Part shown: piece by piece, positions 8,039-16,907 of the stretch
How positions within the stretch are numbered: position 1 is the first letter of the stretch
Layout of the letters: every line of letters begins with the position of its first letter
Source of the DNA: UBA168 sp011055275
GTDB lineage: Archaea > Thermoproteota > Thermoprotei_A > Marsarchaeales > UBA168
Length of the DNA stretch: 64,000 nt
NCBI GenBank assembly: GCA_046635845.1
Contig: JAQQXN010000002.1
Direction: 5' to 3' (one strand)
Notes under the pieces: model-generated
Database searches by the model: none
What the model saw: only the letters and a program-made list of their open reading frames with translations
Told to the model about the DNA's origin: nothing
Position numbers and translations under genes: made by a program

Positions 8039-8590
8039 TTACGCCCTAATAGCCTTAAGGAGATCGGTGACCAGCGTTCTGCAGTACTCGTCCGGCGTTA
8101 TCTTATCGTATTCCCACCACACCACATAGCAAAGTAGCGAGCCAAAGTAAGCTCTTCTCAAGGGCTCAGAGAACGGTTTTCCAATCATCTTCTCGACCTC
8201 ATCGAACATCTTACCCATGGAATTAAAACACAAACCCTGCAAGCTCTTCCCGACCCTGCGATACCTGTCTTTACTCGCCATGGACATAATCAAAAGGGAC
8301 CGCAAGTCCTGGTCTCTATACTTGTTGAGGAAAGCCATCCCCACATTGAACAAAAGCTCCTGTGGACTTGAGTAATGCTTCTTCATACTATCCTCGATCT
8401 CAGCAAAAGGCACGGAGGCAAGCGCCACGCGCTCTATTAAGGCGTCCTTTCTCTTAAAGTAAAGGAAGACGGTTCCCTTGCTAACGCCGCTTTTAGATGC
8501 TATCTCATCGGTTGTTGCCGCATCAAATCCCTTCTTGGCAAATACCTTTATGGCTGCCTTAAGTATTTTTTCCTCGGTGCTCTCGACCAA
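8039..8590 (-). CDS. TetR/AcrR-family transcriptional repressor
   Basis: A 183-residue regulator. The N-terminal TetR helix-turn-helix is plain: KILKAAIKVFAKKGFDAATT, then IASKSGVSKGTVFLYFKRKD. The C-terminal ligand-binding part is all helical. The start is TTG 8590, with a TATA-like TTTAAA at 8621-8626 on the minus strand. It is divergent from a winged-helix/MFS gene pair, and the shared spacer holds repeated TGACC/GGTCA dyads, so it probably represses both directions and is released by a compound that the exporter removes. The ligand is unknown. Confidence 0.9.
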   Translation of the reverse strand: MVESTEEKILKAAIKVFAKKGFDAATTDEIASKSGVSKGTVFLYFKRKDALIERVALASVPFAEIEDSMKKHYSSPQELLFNVGMAFLNKYRDQDLRSLLIMSMASKDRYRRVGKSLQGLCFNSMGKMFDEVEKMIGKPFSEPLRRAYFGSLLCYVVWWEYDKITPDEYCRTLVTDLLKAIRA

Positions 8591-8630
8591 TTCCAGTCAA
8601 GTTTCAGACTCGTGCAAACATTTAAACTTA

Positions 8631-8691
8631 CTGACCGGTCATTGGTGACCAGCCAGTCAGTTAGGCTTAAGTATTACTGACCAGTTAGTCA
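8631..8691. promoter_or_regulatory. TetR-type operators in divergent promoter region
   Basis: Two dyad sites lie between the TetR gene and the winged-helix/MFS pair. The first (8631-8660) contains the palindrome TGACCGGTCA followed by GGTGACCAGCCAGTCAGTT. The second (8676-8690) is ACTGACCAGTTAGTC. The element ACTGACCxGT recurs. The rightward TATA-like box GGCTTAAGTATT lies between the two sites, and the leftward TTTAAA abuts the first, so bound repressor would block both promoters. Confidence 0.7.
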
Positions 8692-8704
8692 TAGGCGAAG
8701 AAAA

Positions 8705-9166
8705 ATGTCGATGAGAGTATCGAAAAAATCAAACGGATATCGTCCGCACGACGTGGCCTTGATAGGCGGCATGAGGTGGGCAGTCATTGAAGCGCTCAAA
8801 AACAAGAATGATGATGAAAAGGAATTAAAGGACTGGATGACAACCGAAACTGGGGAGACGGCAACCTTCTCCCTTATACCCCTACTGGATTTGTGGGCCG
8901 ACGGGGGAATAGTGACCAAGAAGGAGAACGACAAGGGCTCGCTTAGCGACGGCACGGTGCTGGGCCCGCGGTGGGTAACTATTGAGGAGCCAGAGGGGGG
9001 AGGGGCGAAAGAGGGAGAAGAAACAGTAGAGAGTGCTCTGAGCAAGGTCGAGGAATCGGTCGAATACCTCAGTGAAGTCGCCGGCCAAGACAAGGACTCG
9101 CTCTCCATCTACGCACCCGTGATAAAGGATCTCATCGTTAAGGTCACTGACTTGATTAGGTGGTGA
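8705..9166 (+). CDS. Winged-helix-like protein, paralog of the 4640 gene
   Basis: A 153-residue protein. The N-terminal half (MRWAVIEALKNKNDDEKELK ... PLLDLWADGGIVTKKENDKG) matches the pattern of the winged-helix-like protein at 4640-5017. The C-terminal half is acidic and helical (EESVEYLSEVAGQDKDSLSI). Its stop overlaps the start region of the MFS gene, so the two are co-translated. It could be a second regulator of the transporter or a soluble accessory protein. No catalytic motif is seen. Confidence 0.6.
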   Translation: MSMRVSKKSNGYRPHDVALIGGMRWAVIEALKNKNDDEKELKDWMTTETGETATFSLIPLLDLWADGGIVTKKENDKGSLSDGTVLGPRWVTIEEPEGGGAKEGEETVESALSKVEESVEYLSEVAGQDKDSLSIYAPVIKDLIVKVTDLIRW

Positions 9167-9168
9167 AA

Positions 9169-10440
9169 ATGCATAACGCATCAAGCACACGGAAGTTAGG
9201 ACTGGATTTTGGTGTCATAAGTGGAGCAGAGTGGTTGATAATTATCGCCGCATTTCTCGGTAGGTATCTCCTTCAGTTCTATCAGACCACTATCCAGGAG
9301 CTGGGCTACGCCTTCGGGATGAACTCATTTGAGGTGGGAATAGGGTTCGCCCTCTTCACGCTTGCTTTTGCCGCATCTGCGGTCATCATGCATAAGTTTA
9401 GGCCAAGCCAGCTCAGAACAGTTGAGATAATATCGCTATCGCTCTTGGGTATCACCATGCCGCTCTACATGATCACAAAGGGAATTTCTGAGGCATATAC
9501 CCTGATGACAATAGACGGTTTCATAGTAGGCCTCGTGATGGACTCCTTCATGACGATGGCGGGAATGGCCTCGTTAGACCAGTCAAAGAGGCAGGTTGAG
9601 CAGGCGGCGTTCTCATTCTGGGTTGCCTTGGCACTTATAGTAGCGCCATTCACGACTGGTTATCTTCTTGGCATCGGTATAATCAAACTGTTTCTCATAT
9701 TTGCCGTTATGGCCTTTGTCGCCATACCCTTCGTGCTGGCGCTGAGAGGTAAGTACTCTCTGAAGTACGTCGAGAAAAGTGGTGAAGGAGCGGGAAGCGT
9801 GAGGTCACTCTTCAAGAATAGGGAGTTCAACTGGGCAATCATAGCAGCCATAGGGTACACGATACCCTTCTTCTCTCTAATGTCCTTCGGTGTCATGTAT
9901 GGAGGGATGATAGGTTTCTCTCCAAGCACGGTGTTTTACCTTCTGGCCATCATGTTTGCCGGTGACGTCATAACTAGGTTCATAATCCGTCTCAAGTCCC
10001 CAATAACTAACAGATACCCTTACATGGTAGCTGCGCTTTCCTTTGCAACTCTTGCTGCCTTCTTCCTTTACGCAAGTTACTATGTTGCTCCACTGTATTA
10101 CCTTGCCTTCCTGCTAGCCGGAATTCCCGATGGCATCGCGTGGACGCTAGGGCTGCAGATCGCCAACACATCGTTCAAGTCAGGGCAGATCGTCACCGCC
10201 ACGTCGTTCTTCAGCTCAAGCATGATGATACTATCGGCACTGATGCCCGTAGTAGGCCTAATGGCCTCGATGAAGGGCGTAGGCTTCGTAACGGCATTCC
10301 TGATCCTTGCCGTTGCAACGCTTGCCTTCCTGCTTGCTGAGCTAGCAATGAGGCCACCCAGATCTAACATAGTAGCAACCATGCCTGTAACTGCCAGCGC
10401 GACCAGCAAGCCAGATGCCAAAGAACAAATAAATGGGTAA
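9169..10440 (+). CDS. Major facilitator superfamily transporter
   Basis: A polytopic protein of about 423 residues with roughly 12 hydrophobic segments in two halves separated by a charged central loop (RGKYSLKYVEKSGEGAGSVR), as in MFS carriers. Substrate is not evident. It is co-transcribed with the winged-helix gene and divergent from a TetR repressor, a common arrangement for drug or metabolite efflux pumps. ATG 9169 is preceded by GGTGGTGA at good Shine-Dalgarno distance; GTG 9160 and 9163 are alternatives. Ends in a short cytoplasmic tail. Confidence 0.8.
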   Translation: MHNASSTRKLGLDFGVISGAEWLIIIAAFLGRYLLQFYQTTIQELGYAFGMNSFEVGIGFALFTLAFAASAVIMHKFRPSQLRTVEIISLSLLGITMPLYMITKGISEAYTLMTIDGFIVGLVMDSFMTMAGMASLDQSKRQVEQAAFSFWVALALIVAPFTTGYLLGIGIIKLFLIFAVMAFVAIPFVLALRGKYSLKYVEKSGEGAGSVRSLFKNREFNWAIIAAIGYTIPFFSLMSFGVMYGGMIGFSPSTVFYLLAIMFAGDVITRFIIRLKSPITNRYPYMVAALSFATLAAFFLYASYYVAPLYYLAFLLAGIPDGIAWTLGLQIANTSFKSGQIVTATSFFSSSMMILSALMPVVGLMASMKGVGFVTAFLILAVATLAFLLAELAMRPPRSNIVATMPVTASATSKPDAKEQING

Positions 10441-10737
10441 TTTTCTCCATTTTTTATTAACTAGCTTTTAATACGAATAAGCTATTTGAGACTCCTGATT
10501 AAGTCTAGCGCTTAACCACAGGAGCAAAAATGACTCGGGAAATGCAAGCAATTTTAGCAGCGCGCTTGCTAATGAGCGCTTACAAAACCTCTGGCCCAAG
10601 CGGGGCTATCGAAACCAACACCAACGGTTTCACCGAACTCATTCCGAGAGATGTTAAAAATCAAAGAATGCCTCTGGCTGTTATTACGCGAAAAGCGGAG
10701 CAACTGAAAAATCGAAGCAATTTTAAGCCATATCATA

Positions 10738-11157
10738 ATGATAAACGTGGAAACCATTCTTTTCCTGTGCGTAGAGAACTCCGCTAGATCTCAAATGGCG
10801 GAGGGGTTAACCAATTACTACCTCGGCAATTACTATCACGCAAAGAGCGCGGGCAGCAAGCCTTCGAAAGTGCATCCTCTAGCAATTGCAGCGATGAAGG
10901 AACTGGGAATAGATATCTCGCAAAACCGCTCGAAAAGCGTAAGAGAATTCTGGGGAATGGCATTCGATTACGTAGTAACCGTATGCGGAGATGATGAAGA
11001 GTGCCCATACTTTGCGGGCGGCAAGAAGTACCTGCATAAGTCCTTCCCAGATCCTGCTGCCGTGCGGGGATCAGAAGAAGAAAGACTGAAAGCCTTTAGG
11101 GCCGTCAGGGACAGCATGAAGGAGTGGATCCTTGAGGAATTTGGCCGGCGTGCATAA
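10738..11157 (+). CDS. arsC: Arsenate reductase, low-molecular-weight phosphatase type
   Basis: A 139-residue protein of the LMW protein-tyrosine-phosphatase/ArsC fold. The P-loop CVENSARS (CX5R) is near the N-terminus, and the general-acid loop KSFPDPAAVRG near residue 105 has the DP motif. NVETILFLCVENSARSQMAE is typical of thioredoxin-coupled arsenate reductases that convert As(V) to As(III). Tyrosine phosphatase activity is the alternative. A TATA-like TTTTAAGC about 20 bp upstream suggests a leaderless mRNA. A possible exporter (17459) and an ArsR regulator (6358) are in the same window but not adjacent. Confidence 0.85.
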   Translation: MINVETILFLCVENSARSQMAEGLTNYYLGNYYHAKSAGSKPSKVHPLAIAAMKELGIDISQNRSKSVREFWGMAFDYVVTVCGDDEECPYFAGGKKYLHKSFPDPAAVRGSEEERLKAFRAVRDSMKEWILEEFGRRA

Positions 11158-11170
11158 AATTCTATTTAAA

Positions 11171-12225
11171 TCATGCGGAAAACGCCTGAGAATCTAATTC
11201 CCGCCCTGGTACAAACGTTATCCCCCGCTCTTTGCTAAGTTTCTCCAGAAATTCAACCACGTCCTTTGGTGCCGTGCCAACCGCAAGTAACTTTATGTAG
11301 CTTTTCTTATGTAGAAGCCTCTCCAGAGCGTCAACCCTTTCTTGAAGCTTGTCAATTTCCTTTAGGGCATCTTCCTTACTTGACAGATGAGTGGTGACCT
11401 CACCTATGATCAGCGGATCACCGCAAAAAACGTCTACTTCCAGCAACTTGTCTCCAATTGTAAAGCTGGTGCTACGAATCGATAGCTTGTTTGTATCGTA
11501 TCCCTGCTTTTCAAGGAGCATTCTCACAAAGCCTGCAGTGTAATCCTCTAAATTGACACCTAAAGCGCTCCTGAGGCCTCCTATTGCCTTCCAAACTCCG
11601 TTCAGCTGATTAGACAAACTTTCCTGAGATTGCCTGATCTGTGCCTGTCCCTCGCGGAGAGCCCTAGTTTCCTGCCATAACCTTTCGCTGTTTTCCCAAA
11701 GTCTATGAATCTCTTGCCACAGCTTGTCTTGACCCTCGCGGAGAGATTTCAGCTCCTCCCAAATNNNNNNNNNNNNNNNNNNNNNNNNNNNNNNNNNNNN
11801 NNNNNNNNNNNNNNNNNNNNNNNNNNNNNNNNNNNNNNNNNNNNNNNNNNNNNNNNNNNNNNNNGGTTCTCTTGCCACAGCTTGTCTTGACCCTCGCGGA
11901 GAGATTTCAGCTCCTCCCAAATCTTCTGGTTCTCTTGCCACAGCTTGTCTTGACCCTCGCGGAGAGATTTCAGCTCCTCCCAGAGCCTGTTGTTGTTCTC
12001 CCACAGCTTATTGTTGCTCTCCCACAGCTTATCCTGACCCTCCCTTAGCGACTTTACCTCTTCCCAGAGCCTGTTGTTGCTCTCCAGAAGCTGCTTCAAA
12101 GTCTCGCTCTGCTCATCAAGCTTCTTTATTATATCTCCTAATCCGAGATAGCCCGCAATCGCGTAACGAAACTCCGCGTCCTTATCGAGTAACTCGAAGA
12201 TCTCTTTCTTTAGCTCTGACATCAT
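11171..12225 (-). CDS. Coiled-coil repeat protein with DUF3782/PD-(D/E)XK-like C-terminus
   Basis: The gene has a 100-N assembly gap (11765-11864) in a repeat, so true length and frame across the gap are unknown. The N-terminal 40 residues (KEIFELLDKDAEFRYAIAGY) precede a long coiled coil made of 21-residue, three-heptad units such as IWEELKSLREGQDKLWQENQ. The C-terminal domain (ALGVNLEDYTAGFVRMLLEK ... LLEVDVFCGDPLIIGEVTTH) has the E...D...E.T arrangement of a PD-(D/E)XK nuclease-like fold, as in the DUF3782 family of thermophilic archaea. The role is unknown, and nuclease activity is inferred from fold. Copy number of the repeat probably varies. Confidence 0.72.
11690..12060 (-). repeat. 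63-bp coding tandem repeat with assembly gap
   Basis: Near-identical 63-bp units encode three heptads of coiled coil each (WEELKSLREGQDKLWQENQKI). At least three are readable on the two sides of the 100-N block at 11765-11864, together with degenerate shorter versions (LWESNNKLWENNNR). Coordinates of the array are approximate. The identity of neighbouring units explains why assembly failed here, so the gap length should not be trusted. Confidence 0.8.
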
Positions 12226-13114
12226 TAAAATACAAATTATACAAATTTAAGGATAATGCCGATGACTGAAACTCAAGCTAAGGGGATAAAGTATGTTTAT
12301 GCTAAGTGCATGATACGAGTAGGAAAGCCACGACCCTCGGGCACTATAATGCATCAAATCAACAGCGAGGCACGGCAGATTTTCAAAGTAGCCCTAAACC
12401 GTAAAAACCAGCGCCTTCTCAGACGAGCTCATGCTCACGCTAAAGTCAAACCGAGTAAGTTGCTCGAACACATAACTCGCCAAAATTGGCCCTATGTCAT
12501 AAATACGGACTTATAAGCAAACCCGGTAGCTCAATAACCCCACCTTGCAATCAGTTAATCAGACTTGTACGCGTCCCCTTTTCCTGCCTTCTCCATCTTT
12601 GCAACCCAATACAGATGATATACTTGATTTTGCGGACTAAGATGGTTCTCAAATTCCACAAGCCTTCAAGCCCAAAGCGTTTAAGGCACTGTAAAACAAC
12701 AGCGTTCTCGCCACAGCGTCCAAGTTTATAGCCAGCTATGGTTACGGCTTTATACTCCTCTTTTTTCCTTATATCTAAGAACCTCGACCATAGTTCATTC
12801 TCTGGTTTTCACGGTTTTTCGCCGCTTTCTGGCTCGGCGGTCTGTTCATAGTACTTGGGGATGTGCTAGCCATGAAAGAGATACCACAGGCACTCCTTTA
12901 TCATGCGTAGACAAAAGCAAGTACACGGCCGTGAATGGCTCGATATCCTTCATCAAATACTCCGCATCGCCGGTTGCTGCAGCCGTTTCAGGTTACCTTA
13001 TGCGCTATTATTTTCGACGTTGTACGTCTACGGTGCCTTGATCGCCCTGCTGGACTCGCTACTGCGCCGTTTGAGGTCCAAAGAAAAGTAGAGTACAAAG
13101 CGATTTTTATCGCT
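12226..13114. other. Long region of decayed reading frames
   Basis: About 890 bp without an intact gene. On the minus strand, two protein-like but broken stretches are readable: one near 12860-13020 (EYLMKDIEPFTAVYLLLSTH) and one near 12557-12820 (LWSRFLDIRKKEEYKAVTIA). They are in different frames and cut by stops. This suggests a degraded gene or transposon remnant, but I cannot assign a family. A plus-strand 86-codon frame at 12256-12516 has no supporting signals. Confidence 0.45.
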
Positions 13115-14212
13115 TTAACGTCGCTTTAACTTTTTCTCCGATATTTCCTCAAAGAAAGCCTCATCTGCGGATTCCAGTGAAGCTCTCAGCAGGTGCGCGG
13201 CGTTGAGCGCATCGGAAACGCTGAGCACCTCAACTGGCGAGTGCACGTACCTGGTAGGTATGGATATCGTCGTGGAAGGTATGCCGCTCCTCCTGAAGGC
13301 TATGGCCTGCGCGTCGGTGCTTCCCCCTATAAGCACTTCGAGCTGGAACGGGATCCCTTCGCGGGAAGCCACCGACCTAAGGTGCTCGTTGACCCTAGGA
13401 TGGGCGATGAAAAGCCCTCCCCTTCCCCCATCAGCCACCTTTATGGCTGGGCCTTTGCCCAACGTCGTCACCCTGTCCCTTTCAGGAACGCCTGGGACGT
13501 CAGCGGCAATGGTCGTGTCGAGCGCTATCGCGAAGTCCGGGTTTATAGCATCAGCGGAAACCTGCGCTCCTCTCAGCCCCACCTCTTCCTGGACAGTCGC
13601 CACGAAATAAATCGTGGCCTCGCTCCTCATCAGCTCCCTAATGGCCCAAAGCATGACCGCGACCCCAACCCTGTTGTCAAAGGCCTTTCCGGTGACCATG
13701 TCCCCGGCAAGTTGCTCGAACTTCCTGTCGAGCACGCCAACCGTCCCGACGGCCACGCCCGCCTTCTCGGCATCGGCCGCGCTTTGGAAGCCAGCGTCTA
13801 TGAAGAGCTCCTTAAGCTCGGGAGCTTCCCTCTCCTTTCCCTGGGGAGTGACGTGGGGTGGCCTTCCACCTATGACGCCCTTCACCTCCCTTCCGTCCTG
13901 CGCCTTCAGCACCGCCCTCTGGCCCACAAGCGTGACCTCGTTCCAGCCGCCTATACCACGAAACCTAAGAAAACCGTTTTCCTCAACGCGGTCCACGAGC
14001 AAACCTATCTCATCCATGTGGGCCGCCACCATGGCCGTGCGCTTTCCTCCCTTTCTGACGCCTATGGCGTTTCCCCACTTATCTACCCTTATCTCATCCG
14101 CGTAAGGGCGCATCTCCCTCAGCACTATCTCCCTAACCTCTTCTTCATGACCTGAGGGCCCAAAGGCCTCTGAAAGCTCGCGCAACAACTCTACGAACTG
14201 CTGATCCGGCAT
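13115..14212 (-). CDS. M42-family tetrahedral aminopeptidase
   Basis: A 365-residue metallo-aminopeptidase of the M42 (TET) family. It is cytosolic, forms dodecameric tetrahedra and trims peptides from the proteasome. Dinuclear zinc-site motifs are present in order: AAHMDEIGLLV, GKAFDNRVGVAV, VQEEVGLRGAQV, ALDTTIAADVPG and TRYVHSPVEVL. Family members can differ in substrate (leucyl, glutamyl or lysyl), which sequence alone does not settle. Deblocking aminopeptidase or endoglucanase M names also occur for this family. It sits just upstream of the PolB2 operon on the same strand, 10 bp after the RecA-like gene's stop in map order. Confidence 0.92.
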   Translation of the reverse strand: MPDQQFVELLRELSEAFGPSGHEEEVREIVLREMRPYADEIRVDKWGNAIGVRKGGKRTAMVAAHMDEIGLLVDRVEENGFLRFRGIGGWNEVTLVGQRAVLKAQDGREVKGVIGGRPPHVTPQGKEREAPELKELFIDAGFQSAADAEKAGVAVGTVGVLDRKFEQLAGDMVTGKAFDNRVGVAVMLWAIRELMRSEATIYFVATVQEEVGLRGAQVSADAINPDFAIALDTTIAADVPGVPERDRVTTLGKGPAIKVADGGRGGLFIAHPRVNEHLRSVASREGIPFQLEVLIGGSTDAQAIAFRRSGIPSTTISIPTRYVHSPVEVLSVSDALNAAHLLRASLESADEAFFEEISEKKLKRR

Positions 14213-14222
14213 TTGGCAAACC

Positions 14223-14807
14223 TTAAGCCTCTTTTAAGGGCTTCGCCAACCACCGCGATAACCCATCTTCCGCCCTCCAGAAAACCGATGAAAAGGCAAG
14301 CTCCACTTCAGGATGAGATGGGCTCTTTATCAACCTGGCCTTAAATCCGCCCTCTACTTCCTTCAGCTCGATCACCGATGAGGCCACATGCCAGCCAAAC
14401 ACGCTTCCAAATCTTCTTCTGTCTCCAAAGGAGAAGAGGAAGGTCTTGCCTCCCCTCTCCTTTATCGCCGAGGCCACCCTGTCCTGTAGCTTGTTGTGAT
14501 GATATGGGTCGATGATCACTAGGTCGCCGTCAAAGGATTCAATAGAGGGAGGGACGTCTTCGGCGTTGAAGGCTCTCCTAATGATCAACCCCTCCTCCAC
14601 GGACTCTCTTCCTATGGCCCTCGCTATCTGGATCAAAAGGTAGGGGTCAAGCCCTCCTCTTTCCCCTACTACCAGCACGTTAACGGGAGCGGACTCGACG
14701 ATGACCCTGTGGTAAAAGGAGAAGATTAGCCTTGCGTTGATCGAGAAGAACTCCACGGTCCAGTCGTCGGCTATTACCTCGTCGAGCTCGTCAAATCCCG
14801 TCTTCAA
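14223..14807 (-). CDS. RecA/KaiC-like accessory protein of PolB2 operon
   Basis: A 194-residue protein that opens like RadA/KaiC domains (MKTGFDELDEVIADDWTVEF) and keeps a Walker B-like strand (GDLVIIDPYHHN), but the expected Walker A loop is replaced by VNVLVVGERGGLDPYLL with no GKT/S. It is therefore likely an ATPase-dead RecA-fold protein. It overlaps the end of the PolB2 gene by 17 bp and must be co-expressed. A polymerase plus an inactive RecA homolog is reminiscent of bacterial ImuA/SulA-type mutasome partners; the parallel is inference. Confidence 0.65.
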   Translation of the reverse strand: MKTGFDELDEVIADDWTVEFFSINARLIFSFYHRVIVESAPVNVLVVGERGGLDPYLLIQIARAIGRESVEEGLIIRRAFNAEDVPPSIESFDGDLVIIDPYHHNKLQDRVASAIKERGGKTFLFSFGDRRRFGSVFGWHVASSVIELKEVEGGFKARLIKSPSHPEVELAFSSVFWRAEDGLSRWLAKPLKEA

Positions 14808-16455
14808 GCCAGCCTCTCACCTCCCTGGCCGTTCTTCTAACGTAATCCGCGTAGTAGACCGGATCATGGCCGCGGTAGAGGTAGGCCCGATAAAACCCTC
14901 CTACCCCTCTGACGTAAGGAACCCCCCTTACCATCATCACGTAATCCAGGGGCTCTCCGTCAGCGCTTAGTCTAACGTACTTCTCCGTCAGTGAGGGAAG
15001 GGCATCAAGCATAGCCCTTCTGGCGTCTTCACCCCTTACCTCCTTGGAAGCAACAGATAAGAGCTCCAGCAAAAAACCCTTGACCAAATTTGGCTGGTTA
15101 GCCTTTATGACTCCCCTTACCTTAAGCGCCCCGCCGCGAACTCTGCCAAAGTATCTCTGAGGATGGGGCTCGCCGAGAAGGCCCCTAGTGAAGGCTACCC
15201 AATCGTACTCGGCGTCAACCCTCATTCCAAGGCCGGTGGCCTCCTCTATCGAACACATGAGCCCTTCAAGGCCCTCACTTGGTCCCTTCACGGTAAGCGA
15301 ATCTACTATTCCGTGAAGGACCTCGAAGCCCCTTTTCTCGGCAAGTCCTATTGCCTCTTTCAGGGCCTCTCTAGCAACCCTTGTGACCTCCTCATATGCC
15401 TCAACCCTTCCGAACTTCGAGTTCCTGTATCCCAAGTACCCAAAGGAGGCAACGAGCATGAACTTAACCGCGTCCGCCCTTTCCTCATCAACCGCCTTTA
15501 GGACCCGCCTTGCCTCGAGAAGCCCCTTAAGGGCCTCGGGAACTATGCCAAGCCGACCTCCTGATGCCCTTAGCACGTTCTCAGGTGATATGTTCCTGGT
15601 CACTATTATGGAGGGGTACATGGACGTGAAGTCAAGCTGGTAGGCGACGTCGTGAAAGCCAGGCCTTGGGAATATTATAAGCCCCGCCCTATCATCGTCG
15701 ATGAGATCCTTAAGGGTCCTCGGGCGCTCCACGTTGACCTTGACGTCGGGAACCGCGAACCTCCTCCTCATGGCCACCCAGGTCTCGTTTATCGTTAGGG
15801 CTTTACCTATGCTCGACCCCGCTATCTCCCTTAACGGAACCCTCGCCACGAGGCTGCGCTCTATATCGGCCTTGAGGCTGAAATCCCGCGATCTCGGATG
15901 AAGCTTCAATACTGCCCTAACCCCGCCGCACTCGCCCTCGCAGTAGGCCACGTCGCAACCGAGCCTTGGTGAACCCTCTCCCTCCTCCACGAGCTCGCCA
16001 TTTAGAAACACCCTATACCGATTCCCCCTTCTGTCAGGTCCGAACCAGCTATATCTGCGGATCTCAGCGTACCTTATCTCCGGGAAATCGTTTGGGCCGC
16101 TCAAAACCCTCTCTACTTCATTGAAATCAACGAACCTAAACGGAAGAACGTTCAGCCTTACGAGGGCCTGGGCAAGAGGGGAGGGGATGGTGTTGTAAAG
16201 CTTGAACTTTCTCCTGAATGCGCTTAAAGCGCTTACGTCTTCAAGCTCTACGTGGTAAAGTTTAATGGGACCTTCAAAAGATTCCCACTCCTCTTCCTCA
16301 ACGGAGGTCACGTCAGGATGCTCATAGAAATCAGGAGGGCTCTCAGCCGCGACGTATATCGGAAACGTGGTCTTTAGGAAGACCTCCCTTAAACCATCCA
16401 GAAGAACCCTTATTCCACCACGGACGGGAATCGCGTCGATCACGTATCCCCTCAA
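14791..16455 (-). CDS. PolB2-type family B DNA polymerase (Dpo2-like)
   Basis: 554 residues, shorter than replicative PolB1/PolB3. Motif A is YQLDFTSMYPSI near residue 267, and motif B is KFMLVASFGYLGYRNSKFG. Motif C reads HGIVDSLTV instead of YGDTDS, so one of the two usual aspartates is replaced, as in the Sulfolobus Dpo2/PolB2 group. The N-terminal region has no recognisable complete proofreading exonuclease. Members of this group are damage-induced and implicated in translesion synthesis in Sulfolobales, despite earlier predictions of inactivity. It overlaps its upstream partner by 4 bp and its downstream RecA-like partner by 17 bp, forming a three-gene operon. Confidence 0.87.
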   Translation of the reverse strand: MRGYVIDAIPVRGGIRVLLDGLREVFLKTTFPIYVAAESPPDFYEHPDVTSVEEEEWESFEGPIKLYHVELEDVSALSAFRRKFKLYNTIPSPLAQALVRLNVLPFRFVDFNEVERVLSGPNDFPEIRYAEIRRYSWFGPDRRGNRYRVFLNGELVEEGEGSPRLGCDVAYCEGECGGVRAVLKLHPRSRDFSLKADIERSLVARVPLREIAGSSIGKALTINETWVAMRRRFAVPDVKVNVERPRTLKDLIDDDRAGLIIFPRPGFHDVAYQLDFTSMYPSIIVTRNISPENVLRASGGRLGIVPEALKGLLEARRVLKAVDEERADAVKFMLVASFGYLGYRNSKFGRVEAYEEVTRVAREALKEAIGLAEKRGFEVLHGIVDSLTVKGPSEGLEGLMCSIEEATGLGMRVDAEYDWVAFTRGLLGEPHPQRYFGRVRGGALKVRGVIKANQPNLVKGFLLELLSVASKEVRGEDARRAMLDALPSLTEKYVRLSADGEPLDYVMMVRGVPYVRGVGGFYRAYLYRGHDPVYYADYVRRTAREVRGWLEDGI

Positions 16456-16664
16456 TTTCGATCATCCATAAACGAGGCGATCAAAACTATCTCAAGCGGA
16501 TCCGTCGGCTCGTCCTCGAGGGCCCCCTCGACCTCCCTTACGCGGCGCCTCAGCGCCCGAACTCTAGCCCTAAGCTTTTCGTCTTTAAGCCTTGAAGACA
16601 CCCTTTCGAACTTGTTGAGCTCGTGATCCACCACGGCCGTAAGCGATGGCTGAGTTCTCCCCAT
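16452..16664 (-). CDS. Small helical protein heading the PolB2 operon
   Basis: A 70-residue, highly charged helical protein (ELNKFERVSSRLKDEKLRAR ... RRRVREVEGALEDEP) ending in DPLEIVLIASFMDDRN. Its stop overlaps the PolB2 start by 4 bp, indicating translational coupling. It resembles no family I can name; small partners of this kind accompany PolB2 in other archaea. A TATA-like TTAATAAAAG lies about 30 bp upstream, and an AGTTTC hexamer is 19 bp beyond that. Confidence 0.65.
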   Translation of the reverse strand: MGRTQPSLTAVVDHELNKFERVSSRLKDEKLRARVRALRRRVREVEGALEDEPTDPLEIVLIASFMDDRN

Positions 16665-16907
16665 GGGTTAATGAGAAGCACTTTTATTAAGAGTGGAAGA
16701 CCGCTCATTGAAACTGAGAGAGCTACAACTACGTTACCGATGAAGTCTCTGCACGTCCCTCATCATAAATGGTTAATCCATGATCGATCGCACCCATACC
16801 AGATAATAACTAATCCCTTAAAATTTGACCTTGCAATTCAAGAAAATCCCTCATCCATAAGATAAATCACAAAGCCTGACCCCTCAGCCGCGTATTTATC
16901 ACATTAT

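Noticed and set aside
10530..10787. 85-codon ORF before arsenate reductase
   Set aside because: It has an AGGAG-like sequence, but it overlaps the ArsC start by 50 bp, resembles nothing, and the ArsC promoter lies inside it.
12256..12516. 86-codon ORF after the coiled-coil gene
   Set aside because: No promoter at a proper distance, no recognisable fold, and it is located in a decayed region.
16700..16715. Confident damage-response operator (AGTTTC) before the PolB2 operon
   Set aside because: A single hexamer 19 bp from the TATA box is too weak; it is mentioned only as context.
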